Positions 25,301-33,282 of a DNA stretch of 37,975 nt are shown here, piece by piece. The stretch covers positions 1 through 37,975 of the forward strand of contig SPDF01000001.1 in assembly GCA_004525055.1 (NCBI GenBank). The letters run 5' to 3'. The stretch is from Gemmatimonadales bacterium (GTDB taxonomy: Bacteria; Gemmatimonadota; Gemmatimonadetes; Gemmatimonadales; GWC2-71-9). The notes under the pieces are model-generated. The model saw only the letters and a list, made by a program, of their open reading frames with translations, was not told the origin of the DNA and did no database searches. The position numbers and the translations under genes were made by a program. How positions within the stretch are numbered: the stretch's first letter is position 1; each line of letters starts with the position of its first letter.

Positions 25301-25831
25301 CGAGACGACCTCGTGGCCGCCCGGCAGTCGCTGCAGCAGGCTATCCGCGAAATCGACGGTACAGCGCAGGCAATGTTCCTGGAGACGTTCACGGCGGTGC
25401 GGGCCAATTTCCTGACGGTGTTCCAGACGCTGTTCGGTGGCGGCGAGTGCGACCTCCGGCTCTCCCTCGCGGACGATCCGCTCGAGAGCGAAATCGAGAT
25501 TCACGCCGCGCCGCGCGGCAAGCGGACCCAGCGTATCCACCTCCTCTCAAGCGGGGAGCGGACGCTCGTAGCCGTCTCGCTGCTCTTCAGCATCTACCTG
25601 ACGAAGCCGAGCCCCTTCTGCCTGATGGACGAAGTGGACGCGCCGCTCGACGACTCCAACGTGGGGCGGTTCACCAAGCTGCTGGACGAGTTCAAGCACA
25701 GCAGCCAGTTCCTGGTCATCACGCACAACCCGCGAACGATGCAGGCGGCCGACGCGGTCTACGGCGTAACCATGCAGGAGCCGGGCGTCTCGACCATCGT
25801 GGGCGTCCGCCTCGGCGAGCCGGTGCTCTGA
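22361..25831 (+). CDS. smc: Chromosome segregation protein SMC
   Basis: 1156 residues, normal for bacterial SMC. Walker A GPNGCGKSN near 31-39, then the N-terminal head with VSDAVRWVLGEQSARLLRGG. Coiled-coil arms about 165-505 and 650-1000, rich in Glu/Arg/Ala heptads. Hinge about 515-640, containing GVLGPLSDFLRT and ADIAEKLLGEWVHAVLV, somewhat Gly-rich at its end. C-terminal head: NPLAVEEHAEE, then the signature HLLSSGERTLVAVSLLF (about 1059-1075) and Walker B FCLMDEVDAPLDDSNV. The signature is LSSGE, where most bacterial SMCs have LSGGE. The stop shares one base with the ATG of aroF, an unusual operon partner. No scpA or scpB is in the window. Confidence 0.97.
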   Translation: MKLSKLELSGFKSFADTVTLTFEEGVTAIVGPNGCGKSNVSDAVRWVLGEQSARLLRGGKMEDVIFQGAAGRRPVNVTEVSLYLDNSDGTLPIAYQEVQITRRLSRSGHSEYLLNRATVRLRDIQDLLRGTGLGGDAGVVIEAKMIDLLLSDRADERRSLFEEAAGIGLYRDRKHSTERRIEETALDLQRVEDLVAEVQSQLRSLARQRGRAERHTKLMEEKFAVQLTLARAQLDRLTAEVRDKEARYADLAGALPDRRTALAAIEVDREEAARRRAAAEAARTDIARRLGESRVTLGRLEGDLNLASERIANAGHRRVRALEERSLMEQRAQQALRERDIAAQERDTAQADYDRIQAELQGRASVEDAVKTRLAEQRTQVRQVEETLQRQAQTLRSLEGERAALETDLASLRDRAVQAGTLRDGLGQELDATTQRRDALAAEAERLLGAHRTAAADAERARHLLAETREHEALARADRRRAEEAVAQLSARHEALGELERDRVGLAPGAAALLAARDRFDGGVLGPLSDFLRTSAHDADIAEKLLGEWVHAVLVRDDATIGAIQQWHAESDVGAIVLLSAERGPAREGGSHPLEQTLRVEDPAAARWVRALLGGSEVLDAGGRALRRSNGAVLLAGGGAPSGPLRRRAELEALTGDLQAARTTLMAAETAVATTVTRLAELEAALALATETAERAREAERVGGSARDDAERSLATRTRELQEAEAQVVRITERLSASESRLGEVDAALTEGELSKVRLDEALSVGREQLAGLETEQETAREARVHWQVQLAHVEARLLGAGERLARAEQVGQEAAGSAATLAGELTQLEGDAATLAAEQVAWQEERAERHVTLLELEAAAAEAEEALSVAADILGTAERRLHEDRERLEHSTEEHHRLQLELSEAAAERRRIIERVETEWKRPLDQLFESAPFLDLDLDTLASESARIVAALESIGMVNPLAVEEHAEESKRLEFLSAQRDDLVAARQSLQQAIREIDGTAQAMFLETFTAVRANFLTVFQTLFGGGECDLRLSLADDPLESEIEIHAAPRGKRTQRIHLLSSGERTLVAVSLLFSIYLTKPSPFCLMDEVDAPLDDSNVGRFTKLLDEFKHSSQFLVITHNPRTMQAADAVYGVTMQEPGVSTIVGVRLGEPVL

Positions 25832-26871
25832 TGCTAGTGGTCATGCGCCACGACGCCCGGGAGGAGGACGTCCGGGCCGTCGTCGAGGCGATTCAAGCCA
25901 TGGGGTACGAGGCCCGTCCGATGCCAGGCCGGCAACGGACGACCGTGGGCCTGGTGGGCAATGAGGGCCGGGTGGATGGCACCAGGCTGACGTCACTCGA
26001 TGGCGTGCAGGAGCTCATCCATGTCACCCAGCCGTACAAGCTGGTCTCCCGTGAGTGGAAGCAGGAATCGACCGTTGTTCGGCTCCCCGGTGGCCTCACC
26101 ATCGGCGGCGACGAGGTGCAGGTCATCGCCGGACCCTGCTCTGTCGAGGGCGAGACGCAACTGCTGGCGGCGGCCCGCGCAGTAAAGGAGGCCGGCGCTA
26201 CGCTCCTCCGCGCCGGAGCGTTCAAGCCACGGAGTTCTCCGTACTCGTTCCAGGGGTTGGGCCCCAAAGGGCTGAAGCTGCTGGCGCTCGCACGGCAGGA
26301 AACCGGGCTGCTGATCGTGACCGAGGCAGTGGATCCGGAGGGCGTCGACCTGGTGGCCGAAGCGGCCGACATCATCCAGATCGGCGCCCGCAACATGCAG
26401 AACTATTCCCTGCTCCGTCGAGCGGGGCGGGCCGGGAAGCCGGTCCTGCTGAAGCGCGGGATCGCCGCGACCATCCAGGAGCTCCTCCTGGCCGCCGAGT
26501 ACCTGCTCGCGGAAGGAAATGCCGACGTCATCCTTTGCGAGCGAGGCATCCGGAGCTACGACACCCAGACCCGCAATCTCCTCGATCTGAGTGCCATCCC
26601 GACGGTGCACGCCCTCTCCCACCTCCCCATCATCGCCGATCCCAGCCACGGGACTGGGCGAAGAGACATGGTCCCCTCGATGGCCCGCGCCGCGGTGGCG
26701 GCCGGCGCCGATGGTCTTCTCGTGGAGGTCCACCCGAACCCGGAGCAGGCGCTCTCCGATGGCGGCCAGAGTCTCCGCCCCGAACAGTTCGATCGCATGA
26801 TGGGCGAACTCCGGCTCATCGCCGAGGCGATCGGGCGGCGGATCGCCGAGCCGGTGGTCGCCCGGACATGA
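25831..26871 (+). CDS. aroF: 3-deoxy-7-phosphoheptulonate (DAHP) synthase, type I-beta with regulatory domain
   Basis: Condenses PEP and erythrose 4-phosphate, the first shikimate-pathway step. 346 residues: an N-terminal ferredoxin-like (ACT-like) domain (about 1-70, starting MLVVMRHDAREEDVRAVVEAI) that in the Thermotoga type mediates feedback by aromatic amino acids, then the KDSA/DAHPS barrel (about 80-335). Seen: AGPCSVEG near 99, LRAGAFKPRSSPYSFQG near 126, QIGARNMQN near 187, LLKRGIAAT near 206, CERGIRSYD near 232, ADPSHGTGRRDMV near 265 with metal ligands. ATG overlaps the smc stop by one base; its stop overlaps the lolA ATG (ATGA). Co-translation with smc is probable. Confidence 0.95.
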   Translation: MLVVMRHDAREEDVRAVVEAIQAMGYEARPMPGRQRTTVGLVGNEGRVDGTRLTSLDGVQELIHVTQPYKLVSREWKQESTVVRLPGGLTIGGDEVQVIAGPCSVEGETQLLAAARAVKEAGATLLRAGAFKPRSSPYSFQGLGPKGLKLLALARQETGLLIVTEAVDPEGVDLVAEAADIIQIGARNMQNYSLLRRAGRAGKPVLLKRGIAATIQELLLAAEYLLAEGNADVILCERGIRSYDTQTRNLLDLSAIPTVHALSHLPIIADPSHGTGRRDMVPSMARAAVAAGADGLLVEVHPNPEQALSDGGQSLRPEQFDRMMGELRLIAEAIGRRIAEPVVART

Positions 26872-27518
26872 GCCTCACCCGTGCCGTCCTGCTCGGGCTG
26901 GTCGTCACCGTGGCCGCGCCGCTGCAGGCCCAGAGCGCCGATTCCATCATCCGCCGCACCTCGACCATCTATCGGCAGCTGCATTCATTGACCGCCGACT
27001 TCGATCAGGTGATCAGCAACGAGATGATCGGGACTTTCAAGAGCCGGGGCGCCCTCGCACAGTCTGGGCCCTCGCGCCTCTCGATGCGATTCACCGATCC
27101 CGGCGGGGAGGCGATCGTGATCGACGGCACATCCATCTGGATCTACACGCCGAGCACCACGCCGGGACAGGTGCTCCGGGCGCCGCTCGTGCGTGCGGCT
27201 GGCTATGGGGTGAACCTGCTGGGATGGCTGCTCGATCGGCCGACGGAGCGCTACACGGTCAGCTACCTGCGCGCCGACACGGTCGCCGGGACCGCCGTTG
27301 ATGTCCTCCGGTTGGCCCCTGCGGTGGACGGACTGCCCTTCACCTCGGCCACGCTGTGGCTCGCCAGGAGCGACGGGCTGCCTCGCCGCCTCGAGGTCTC
27401 CGAGCCATCGGGGAACCGCCGCACCCTGACCCTCTCGAAGTTGCGCACCAACCTGACCCTGCCGGCGGACACGTTCACATTCACGCCGCCAACGGGCGTC
27501 AAGGTCATCGACCAGTAG
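26868..27518 (+). CDS. lolA: Outer-membrane lipoprotein carrier LolA
   Basis: Periplasmic chaperone that takes triacylated lipoproteins from LolCDE to the outer membrane. 216 residues with a signal peptide (about 1-21, ending LQAQ). The LolA fold is recognisable: HSLTADFDQVISNEMIGTFKSRGAL near 38-62 (split: LTADFDQ ... SRGAL), the Arg in LSMRFTDPGGEAIVIDGTSIWIY near 72-94, and a C-terminal beta part ending FTFTPPTGVKVIDQ. Start ATG 26868 overlaps the aroF stop. Its 3' end overlaps the 3' end of the opposing DUF2520 gene by 14 bases. Its presence, with the lipoprotein upstream, shows a didermal envelope. Confidence 0.92.
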   Translation: MSLTRAVLLGLVVTVAAPLQAQSADSIIRRTSTIYRQLHSLTADFDQVISNEMIGTFKSRGALAQSGPSRLSMRFTDPGGEAIVIDGTSIWIYTPSTTPGQVLRAPLVRAAGYGVNLLGWLLDRPTERYTVSYLRADTVAGTAVDVLRLAPAVDGLPFTSATLWLARSDGLPRRLEVSEPSGNRRTLTLSKLRTNLTLPADTFTFTPPTGVKVIDQ

Positions 27519-28359
27519 CCGCCCGCAGCACCGATTCCACCTCCGCCGCCAGCCCCTCCTCGAGCCCCGCGCGACGCGACAGCGCCAGCGCCTCCAACCC
27601 GACCACCGCATAAAGGGCCCGATCCGCCGACGAGAGCGCGGCGAGATGGGCCGCGACCGTCGCCGTATCGCCGCGGCGAATGGCGCCGGTCAAGGCATCC
27701 GCGGGTGCGAGACGGTCGAGGTTCAGGGCGGCGCCGTGCTGGAGCGGCAGGTAGATCTTCGCGGCCACATCCGTCGGCACACCTGCTTCCTCCGCGAGGC
27801 GGACCGCCATACCGGTGAGTACGACGGTGTAGTTCGCCACGAGGGTAGCGCCGGCGTGATAGGCAGGCTTGGCACCGGGCGGAATGCGCACCGGGGTCAT
27901 GCCGAGGAGGCTCGCCAGCGCTTCGCCGGCCGCGAGCGCCCGACCATCTCCCTCGATGCCCGCGTAGGCCCCTCGTAACCGTTCCGGCGCTGCCGCAGGA
28001 TCGGAGACGGTCTGCAGGGGGTGGAATGAGCCAAGGCCGGCGGAGGTACCGTCCAGGGCCCGCAACGCGTCCCGGTCGAGCAACCCCGAGAGGTGAAGGA
28101 CGGCCTGCCGGGCACTGACGACCTGCTCGGTGGCGAGCCGCTCCGCGATGGCGGGGACCACTCCGTCCGGTGTCGCGATGAGGAGCACGTCGGCCTCGCG
28201 GCAGCCACCAGCCCAATCGTCGACTTGCACGACGAGCGGAGCCGGCACCGGCCTGACCCGGCGGCCCAGCAGCGTCACCTTCGCCCCGGCACGCGAAAGG
28301 GCCAAGGCTAAGCCCTGGCCCATCCGGCCGGCGCCGATGACGGCGACGCGGAGCGGCAT
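27505..28359 (-). CDS. Rossmann-fold / DUF2520 oxidoreductase-like protein
   Basis: 284 residues. N-terminal NAD(P)-binding Rossmann fold: VAVIGAGRMGQGLALALSRAG at 5-25 (GxGxxG), then DVLLIATPDGVVP near 58. HLSGLLDRDAL and GSFHPLQTVSDP (about 90-125) match the Rossmann-like plus DUF2520 pairing. The C-terminal helical domain (about 140-280) contains KPAYHAGATLVANY, the DUF2520 hallmark. Related to pyrroline-5-carboxylate and 3-hydroxyacid dehydrogenases, but its reaction is not established. Last gene of the minus-strand operon, four bases after ctpA; ends with a 14-base convergent overlap with lolA. Confidence 0.88.
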   Translation of the reverse strand: MPLRVAVIGAGRMGQGLALALSRAGAKVTLLGRRVRPVPAPLVVQVDDWAGGCREADVLLIATPDGVVPAIAERLATEQVVSARQAVLHLSGLLDRDALRALDGTSAGLGSFHPLQTVSDPAAAPERLRGAYAGIEGDGRALAAGEALASLLGMTPVRIPPGAKPAYHAGATLVANYTVVLTGMAVRLAEEAGVPTDVAAKIYLPLQHGAALNLDRLAPADALTGAIRRGDTATVAAHLAALSSADRALYAVVGLEALALSRRAGLEEGLAAEVESVLRAATGR

Positions 28360-28363
28360 CTCG

Positions 28364-30004
28364 TTACTTCCCGGCGGGTACCGGGGCCCCAGGTGCGAGC
28401 GACAACAGCGCCTTCGGCGTCGACGCCTTGGTCAGCAAGCCGAGTGCGGTCTGCACCTGCGGGTCGTCGGCCGCACGCCGGCGGAACTCTGCGGACCGCC
28501 CAAATATGTAGCGCGCGATCACATATCCAAGCTGTGAATCGATCCACCGCGACGCGCCGTCGAAGGTGCCCTGGTTTACATCAACGCCCTTGGCGCGGAG
28601 CCGGGTGTAGACCTCCCCACGCATGGCCGGCGTGACGGCAAAATTCGGCGACTTCAACGTTCCCGCATTCTTCAGCTCAAGCGCATAGGTCGTCATCACG
28701 TCGAAATAGGCGGGAATCTTCGCCCCGAGCGCATCGCGGAATTCGCGTTCGGCGGTCGTGAAGGTGTCCTGCTGGACCACGATGTCGGGAACGATGCCGC
28801 CGCCGCCGAGCACGATCCGGCCGTCGTCGGTCATGAACTCGGGGAGTTTGAGCGAGTCACCCTGCGCCTCGAGGACCGAATCGGGCACGACCCCACCATT
28901 CCGGGCCGCCAGCATGGCCTGGATCATCTGGTCCCGTTCGTCGGCGGCAGTGCGCTGAATGGTGCGGCCGCTGGGCGTGTACCACCGCGCGGTGGTGAGC
29001 TTGAGAGCGGTGTTCTGGTCGATGCGGAACACCGACTGGACCAGCCCCTTGCCAAAGGTCGGCAAGCCGACCACGAGCGCCCGGTCGTGATCCTGGAGTG
29101 CGCCGGCGATAATCTCGGCCGCGCTGGCCGAGTACATGTCTACCAGGACGACGATCGGCATGTCAGGCCACGCCTGGGGCTTCGTATCCGAGTAGGTCTC
29201 CGAGGAGCCGGCCGCGCGGCCGCGCGTCGAGACGACTTCCTGGCCCGGGTTGAGAAAGAGATCCGAGACGTCCACGCCCTCGTCCAGGAGGCCGCCCGGG
29301 TTTCCGCGCAGATCGAGAATCAGCGACGAGGCCCCTTGCCTGCGGAGACTGTCGATCGCCTCGCGTAATTCGCTCGTCGAGGCCTGGCTCACAACCGATA
29401 GGGCGATGTAGCCAATACTGTTCGAGAAAAGCGTCGGGGAGATAACCGATCGATTGTGGATCCTTGCCCGGGTGAGCTTGAATTCGATCGGCGCATCCAC
29501 GGCGGCACGCCGAATCGTCAGGGCCACGTCAGTCCCGGCCTCTCCCCGCAAGGTGGACACCGCCTTCTCAGACGAGTAGTCCTGCGTGGTGGTGCCGTTG
29601 ATGGCTGTGATCTGGTCGCCAGTCTGGATACCGGCCCGCTCCGCCGGCGTATCCGGCAACGGGGCCACGACGGTAATCCACCCGGCGCGAACCTCGATCT
29701 GGATGCCGAGCCCACCGTAGTTGCCGGTCGTGGACTCGGTGAGCGCCTTGTAGTTGTCCCCTTGGAGGAGGTCCGTGTACGGGTCGTGCAGCTCCTCGAG
29801 CATGCCGACGGTGGCCTTCTGGTAGAGGGCCGCCTCGCCGATGCTGTCCACGTAGTAGGTCTGCACGCGGGCGAGCACGTCGTCGAACAGGCGCGCACTC
29901 TGGTAGACGCCGCCGTCGTTCGTCACACCGCGCTGCAGCAGCCATCCCCCCGAGAAGAAGGAGATGCACGCCACCGCCAGGATCACTCCCCACCGTTGCT
30001 TCAT
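28364..30004 (-). CDS. ctpA: C-terminal processing serine protease (S41A, CtpA-type)
   Basis: 546 residues. One N-terminal hydrophobic segment (about 6-24) that works as a signal or anchor into the periplasm. PDZ domain about 90-170 (GLGIQIEVRAGWITVVAPLPDTPAERAGI region). Catalytic core about 195-400: LDLRGNPGGLLDEGV near 230-244, the nucleophile Ser294 in YSASAAEI, and the general base Lys319 in PTFGKGLVQ, 25 residues later as in plant and bacterial CTPs. A C-terminal helical extension of about 150 residues follows. Cleaves C-termini of periplasmic or envelope proteins; the target is unknown. ATG overlaps the tmk stop by four bases. Confidence 0.94.
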   Translation of the reverse strand: MKQRWGVILAVACISFFSGGWLLQRGVTNDGGVYQSARLFDDVLARVQTYYVDSIGEAALYQKATVGMLEELHDPYTDLLQGDNYKALTESTTGNYGGLGIQIEVRAGWITVVAPLPDTPAERAGIQTGDQITAINGTTTQDYSSEKAVSTLRGEAGTDVALTIRRAAVDAPIEFKLTRARIHNRSVISPTLFSNSIGYIALSVVSQASTSELREAIDSLRRQGASSLILDLRGNPGGLLDEGVDVSDLFLNPGQEVVSTRGRAAGSSETYSDTKPQAWPDMPIVVLVDMYSASAAEIIAGALQDHDRALVVGLPTFGKGLVQSVFRIDQNTALKLTTARWYTPSGRTIQRTAADERDQMIQAMLAARNGGVVPDSVLEAQGDSLKLPEFMTDDGRIVLGGGGIVPDIVVQQDTFTTAEREFRDALGAKIPAYFDVMTTYALELKNAGTLKSPNFAVTPAMRGEVYTRLRAKGVDVNQGTFDGASRWIDSQLGYVIARYIFGRSAEFRRRAADDPQVQTALGLLTKASTPKALLSLAPGAPVPAGK

Positions 30005-30636
30005 GACTGCCTCCAGAGGTCGGGCCGCACAGTCCGCACGGCCGTCCAGGCCGCCTCGAGCAACTGCTCGGGGCTCCCGGTGCCATCTAAGTGTACCACG
30101 CCGGGGCCCGTCACCGCGACGTAGGCCCGACAGATTCGATCATGAAACTCACTCGACTCCCGATCGAGCCGATCCAGCGCCTTCCCCGCCGCCTCCTGCC
30201 TCCCTCGCCCCACTCCGGGTGGGAGGTCAAGCACCAGCGTGAGGTCTGGGCGCAGACCGCCGGTCGCGGCGGCGTTCCCGGCGGCCACTAACGCCCCATC
30301 CACACCCCGGCCGACCACCTGGTACACTTCGGTCGACAGCGTGAACCGGTCGGCCAACACCACCTGGCCACGAGCGAGCGCCGGGCGGAGCACCTGCACG
30401 GTCAAATCGGCCCGCGCAGCGAGGAAGAGGAACAACTCGGCCACCGGGGCGACCTCGTGATCGACCTCCAGCAACGTTTGGCGCACCGACTCGGCCAACG
30501 CAGTCCCACCCGGCTCCCTGACCACCACCGGCTCCTGCCCCGCCGTCGCCATCCGTGCGGCAAGTGCCCGGATCAGGGTGGACTTCCCGGACCCCTCCGG
30601 CCCCTCGACAACGACGAACAGCCCCGGGTCGGCCAT
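30001..30636 (-). CDS. tmk: Thymidylate kinase
   Basis: dTMP + ATP to dTDP. 211 residues. P-loop VVEGPEGSGKST at 9-20; REPGGTALAE near 40 with the dTMP-binding Arg-Glu-Pro; LADRFTLSTEVYQ near 94-106, where the usual DRY-x-x-S-x-x-AYQG is slightly changed (Phe for Tyr, VYQV for AYQG); LID region near 150-160 with DRLDRE. ATG overlaps the stop of ylbF by one base on one side, and its own stop overlaps the ctpA start on the other. Located in the rpmE-to-DUF2520 operon. Confidence 0.93.
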   Translation of the reverse strand: MADPGLFVVVEGPEGSGKSTLIRALAARMATAGQEPVVVREPGGTALAESVRQTLLEVDHEVAPVAELFLFLAARADLTVQVLRPALARGQVVLADRFTLSTEVYQVVGRGVDGALVAAGNAAATGGLRPDLTLVLDLPPGVGRGRQEAAGKALDRLDRESSEFHDRICRAYVAVTGPGVVHLDGTGSPEQLLEAAWTAVRTVRPDLWRQS

Positions 30637-30986
30637 CAGAGCGTGATGATGCTGCTCGTGGCGCCCAGTTCCATCCCCTCGCTGATCTCCTGATTGACCT
30701 TGGTCATCAGCTTCTCAAAGTTGGCCCGGGCCACGGCGTATGCCTGCCCGGTGGTGCTGACCTCGAGTTCCCGGACCGCGGTCTCGTACTCAGCCGTGGT
30801 CTCGGGATCAGGCATCTGGCCCGCGGCCATCATCTGATCCACCTTGGTCGCGAGCTGCTGAATGGCATCGAGCTTGGCGACCGTGGGCGCGTCTTCACGG
30901 AGCGCCTGCTCGGTGCGACGGAGGGTCTTGTACTCGGTTGACTGGCCGATCTGGCGGCCGAGATCCTTTGCCTTCTCCGAAATCAC
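30636..30986 (-). CDS. YlbF/YmcA family protein
   Basis: 116 residues, almost entirely helical. Matches the Com_YlbF family (DUF964): IGQSTEYKTLRRTEQALREDA at the start (split: STEYKTLRR) and ANFEKLMTKVNQEISEGM near the end. In Bacillus, YlbF, YmcA and YaaT form a complex that tunes RNase Y and development; no yaaT or ymcA homologue is visible here. GTG start overlapping the prmC stop (GTGA). Why such a protein sits between prmC and tmk in a Gram-negative-type genome is unclear. Confidence 0.8.
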   Translation of the reverse strand: MISEKAKDLGRQIGQSTEYKTLRRTEQALREDAPTVAKLDAIQQLATKVDQMMAAGQMPDPETTAEYETAVRELEVSTTGQAYAVARANFEKLMTKVNQEISEGMELGATSSIITL

Positions 30987-31840
30987 GACGTCTCACTCCT
31001 CCGCGCGAGCACATAGCGCGCACGGTCGTAGAGGTCCATGTGTACGGCCGGCTCGATCCATCCCGATCCGGCAGCGAGAGCGGCCACGTCGGCCGCGCGA
31101 TGACAATCCACTTCCAGGGCGATCCAACCGCCCGGCTTGACGACAGTGTGCCCCTCCCGCAGGAGCTGTCGCGTCGCGTCCAGCCCGTCCTTGCCACTCT
31201 CCAGCGCCACCCTCGGCTCCCAGGCCCGGACGGCGGGCTCGAGCATGTGGTATTCGCGGTCGGTCAGGTACGGCGGGTTCGCCACCAGCACGTCGAGGGA
31301 TTCCCCTCGGAGCGGGCCGATCAGGTCGCCGAGCCGCCACTCGATGGCGAGCCCAGCCCGCTCCCCGTTCTCCCGGGCCTGTGCGAGTGCCTCACGGGAC
31401 GAGTCCACGCCAATCACCCGTTGGTATCGGCCCTCCTGGGCCAGCGACAGCGCGATGCAGCCACTCCCCGTGCAGACATCAGCAACGACACCGACACCCA
31501 TTCTATCCAAGACGAGTGCAACAAGCCCTTCGGTTTCGGGCCGGGGAATAAGCGCCCGGCCGTCGGCGGCCAACAGGAGGTGTCGGAATCCGATCGTCCC
31601 GGTCACGTGGGCAAGGGGTTCCCCGCCGGCCCTGCGATTGGCGAGGCGCGCCAAGTGGTCCGCCTCCGCCTGACCCAGCACCCTGTCCGGATGTAACCGC
31701 GCCTGCCCGGCATCGAGGGACCACGCCGCCTCGGCGAGCCGTGCCGCCTCCCGGCGGGCATCCACCACCCCGGCCCCTTGAAGCAACTCCGCCGCGGACT
31801 CGAGGGCCGATGCCGCCGTCTGCGGCCGGTCAGTTACCAC
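30983..31840 (-). CDS. prmC: Release-factor glutamine methyltransferase
   Basis: Methylates the Gln of the GGQ loop of RF1 and RF2 with SAM. 285 residues from GTG 31840. N-terminal helical domain (about 1-80), then the SAM-binding Rossmann fold: LIPRPETEGLV near 100, DVCTGSGCIALSLA near 120, VIGVDSS near 140, and the substrate motif VANPPYL near 190. Start: GTG at 31840 lies inside the last codons of prfA and is preceded by GGAAGAGG; the frame opens further up (to 31885) but that part is inside prfA. Adjacent to its own substrate gene, prfA, as in many bacteria. Confidence 0.94.
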   Translation of the reverse strand: MVTDRPQTAASALESAAELLQGAGVVDARREAARLAEAAWSLDAGQARLHPDRVLGQAEADHLARLANRRAGGEPLAHVTGTIGFRHLLLAADGRALIPRPETEGLVALVLDRMGVGVVADVCTGSGCIALSLAQEGRYQRVIGVDSSREALAQARENGERAGLAIEWRLGDLIGPLRGESLDVLVANPPYLTDREYHMLEPAVRAWEPRVALESGKDGLDATRQLLREGHTVVKPGGWIALEVDCHRAADVAALAAGSGWIEPAVHMDLYDRARYVLARRSETS

Positions 31841-32894
31841 TCGCCGCCTCTTCCATACGGCTCGCCACGCGAAGCGCCTCGACAACTTCCTCGATGTGCC
31901 CGTCCATGATATCGGGCAGGTTGTGGACCGACAGGTTGATCCGGTGGTCGGTCACCCGACTCTGCGGATAGTTGTAGGTCCGAATCTTGGCGGAACGGTC
32001 GCCGGTGCCGACCATCGCCCGGCGGTCTCGTGCCCGCGCGGACTCCTGCTCGGCGATCATCCGGTCCAACAGCCGCGCCCGAAGGACCTCCATCGCCTTG
32101 AGCTTGTTCTGTAACTGCGACTTCTGGTCCTGCTGACTCACCACCAGCCCGCTCGGCAGGTGCGTAATGCGTACCGCACTATCGGTCGTGTTCACGCTCT
32201 GCCCGCCGGGACCGGAGGCCCGGAACACGTCGATCTTGAGGTGGTTGGGGTCGATGGTGACGTCGACCTCCTCGGCCTCGGGCAGCACGGCCACTGTCGC
32301 CGCGGAAGTGTGGATGCGGCCCTGCGTCTCGGTGGCGGGCACCCGTTGCACCCGGTGGACCCCCGACTCTCGTCGCAGGCGCCCGAACGCGTCCCGCCCC
32401 CGTACCGCGAAGATGACCTCGCGGACGCCACCAAGCGAGGCGCCGCTCTCAGAAATCAGCTCGATGCGCAGCCCGTAGCGCTCGCAATAGCGGGTGTACA
32501 TCCGGTAAAGATCGGCCGCAAAAAGGGCCGCCTCGTCGCCGCCAGTGCCCGCCCGGATCTCGACAATCGCGTCGCGGTCGTCGAGCGGATCTCGCGGGAC
32601 CAGGAGTTCGTGCAATTCCGCCCTGGTGGTCTCCACCTCGGATGGGAGCCGCTCGAGATCGACCCGGGCCAATGCCACAAGCTCGGGATCGGCCTCCTGC
32701 GCCATTTCCCGAGCCTGAGAAAGTTCGTCTTCCAGACGCCGAAGCCGTTCCGCCGTCCGCACGATCGGTACGAGCCGGGCGTGTTCCCGTCCGAGGGTCG
32801 TTAGACGCTTCGAATCACGGGCGGTGGCGGGGTCGGACAGTTCCTGCGACACCTCCTCCGCCCTGGCCAAGGCCTGGCGGAGGCGCGCCTCCAT
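31830..32894 (-). CDS. prfA: Peptide chain release factor 1
   Basis: Recognises UAA and UAG. 354 residues. Stop-codon recognition tripeptide is PAT (within HRVQRVPATETQGR, about 190-203), the PxT form of RF1 rather than the SPF of RF2. The catalytic loop is GPGGQSVN (about 233-240), the site modified by PrmC. N-terminal helical hairpin about 1-100 and a typical IRTYNYPQSRVTDHR near 300. ATG 32894 follows GGAG inside the rpmE end; stop lies 11 bases inside the prmC start. Confidence 0.97.
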   Translation of the reverse strand: MEARLRQALARAEEVSQELSDPATARDSKRLTTLGREHARLVPIVRTAERLRRLEDELSQAREMAQEADPELVALARVDLERLPSEVETTRAELHELLVPRDPLDDRDAIVEIRAGTGGDEAALFAADLYRMYTRYCERYGLRIELISESGASLGGVREVIFAVRGRDAFGRLRRESGVHRVQRVPATETQGRIHTSAATVAVLPEAEEVDVTIDPNHLKIDVFRASGPGGQSVNTTDSAVRITHLPSGLVVSQQDQKSQLQNKLKAMEVLRARLLDRMIAEQESARARDRRAMVGTGDRSAKIRTYNYPQSRVTDHRINLSVHNLPDIMDGHIEEVVEALRVASRMEEAASGN

Positions 32895-32897
32895 GCC

Positions 32898-33116
32898 CTA
32901 CTCCTTCGGAGCGTCGGCGCCTGCCTGATAACGGCGGCGGAACCGATCGACGCGACCAGCGGTGTCCATCAGGCGCTGCTTGCCGGTGTAGTATGGGTGG
33001 CACTTGGCACAGACTTCAACGTGGATGGAATCCGACGTCGAGCGGGTCTCGAACGAATTGCCGCAGGCGCAGATGGCCGTCAGCTTCTTGTATACGGGAT
33101 GGATGTCGGCCTTCAC
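32898..33116 (-). CDS. rpmE: Ribosomal protein bL31, zinc-binding form
   Basis: Bridges the large and small subunits. 72 residues. MKADIHPVY at the N-terminus, two zinc pairs CAC (about 17-19) and CAKC (about 36-39), then HPYYTGKQRL, all standard for the C+ L31 form. GTG start with AGGAG (33123-33127) six bases upstream. First gene of the rpmE-prfA-prmC-ylbF-tmk-ctpA-DUF2520 operon, with its own promoter about 70 bases upstream. Confidence 0.96.
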   Translation of the reverse strand: MKADIHPVYKKLTAICACGNSFETRSTSDSIHVEVCAKCHPYYTGKQRLMDTAGRVDRFRRRYQAGADAPKE

Positions 33117-33182
33117 GGGGTGCTCCTGAGTGCGTCGGGTGGTCGCCGAGGCCCGGAGTGGGCCAGGGTTCGCAAGCCACGA

Positions 33183-33211
33183 AAGATAAACGAGTTACAC
33201 CCCGAACTCAA
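33183..33211 (-). promoter_or_regulatory. Promoter for the rpmE operon
   Basis: On the minus strand TTGAGT (33211-33206), 17 bases, TATCTT (33188-33183). Predicted start near 33176, about 60 nt before the GTG of rpmE. Both hexamers are identical to those of the MOSC-gene promoter. Confidence 0.65.
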
Positions 33212-33253
33212 GCACCGTGAAGGCCCTGACTGGCCGGGGCGCCCGGGCCTGAA

Positions 33254-33282
33254 TTGACTCCGCCTCCCCCTCTAAGTAATGT
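33254..33282 (+). promoter_or_regulatory. Possible promoter for the crp-type gene
   Basis: TTGACT (33254-33259), 17 bases, TAATGT (33277-33282). The -10 keeps T, A and the last T. It covers the ATG at 33279, so if it is right that ATG cannot be the start and translation must begin at the GTG at 33312. Confidence 0.45.

Noticed and set aside
27505..28359. Assignment of the DUF2520 gene as pyrroline-5-carboxylate reductase (proC)
   Set aside because: The Rossmann start is similar, but the HLSG and KPAYHAGATLVANY motifs match the Rossmann-like plus DUF2520 family rather than ProC.
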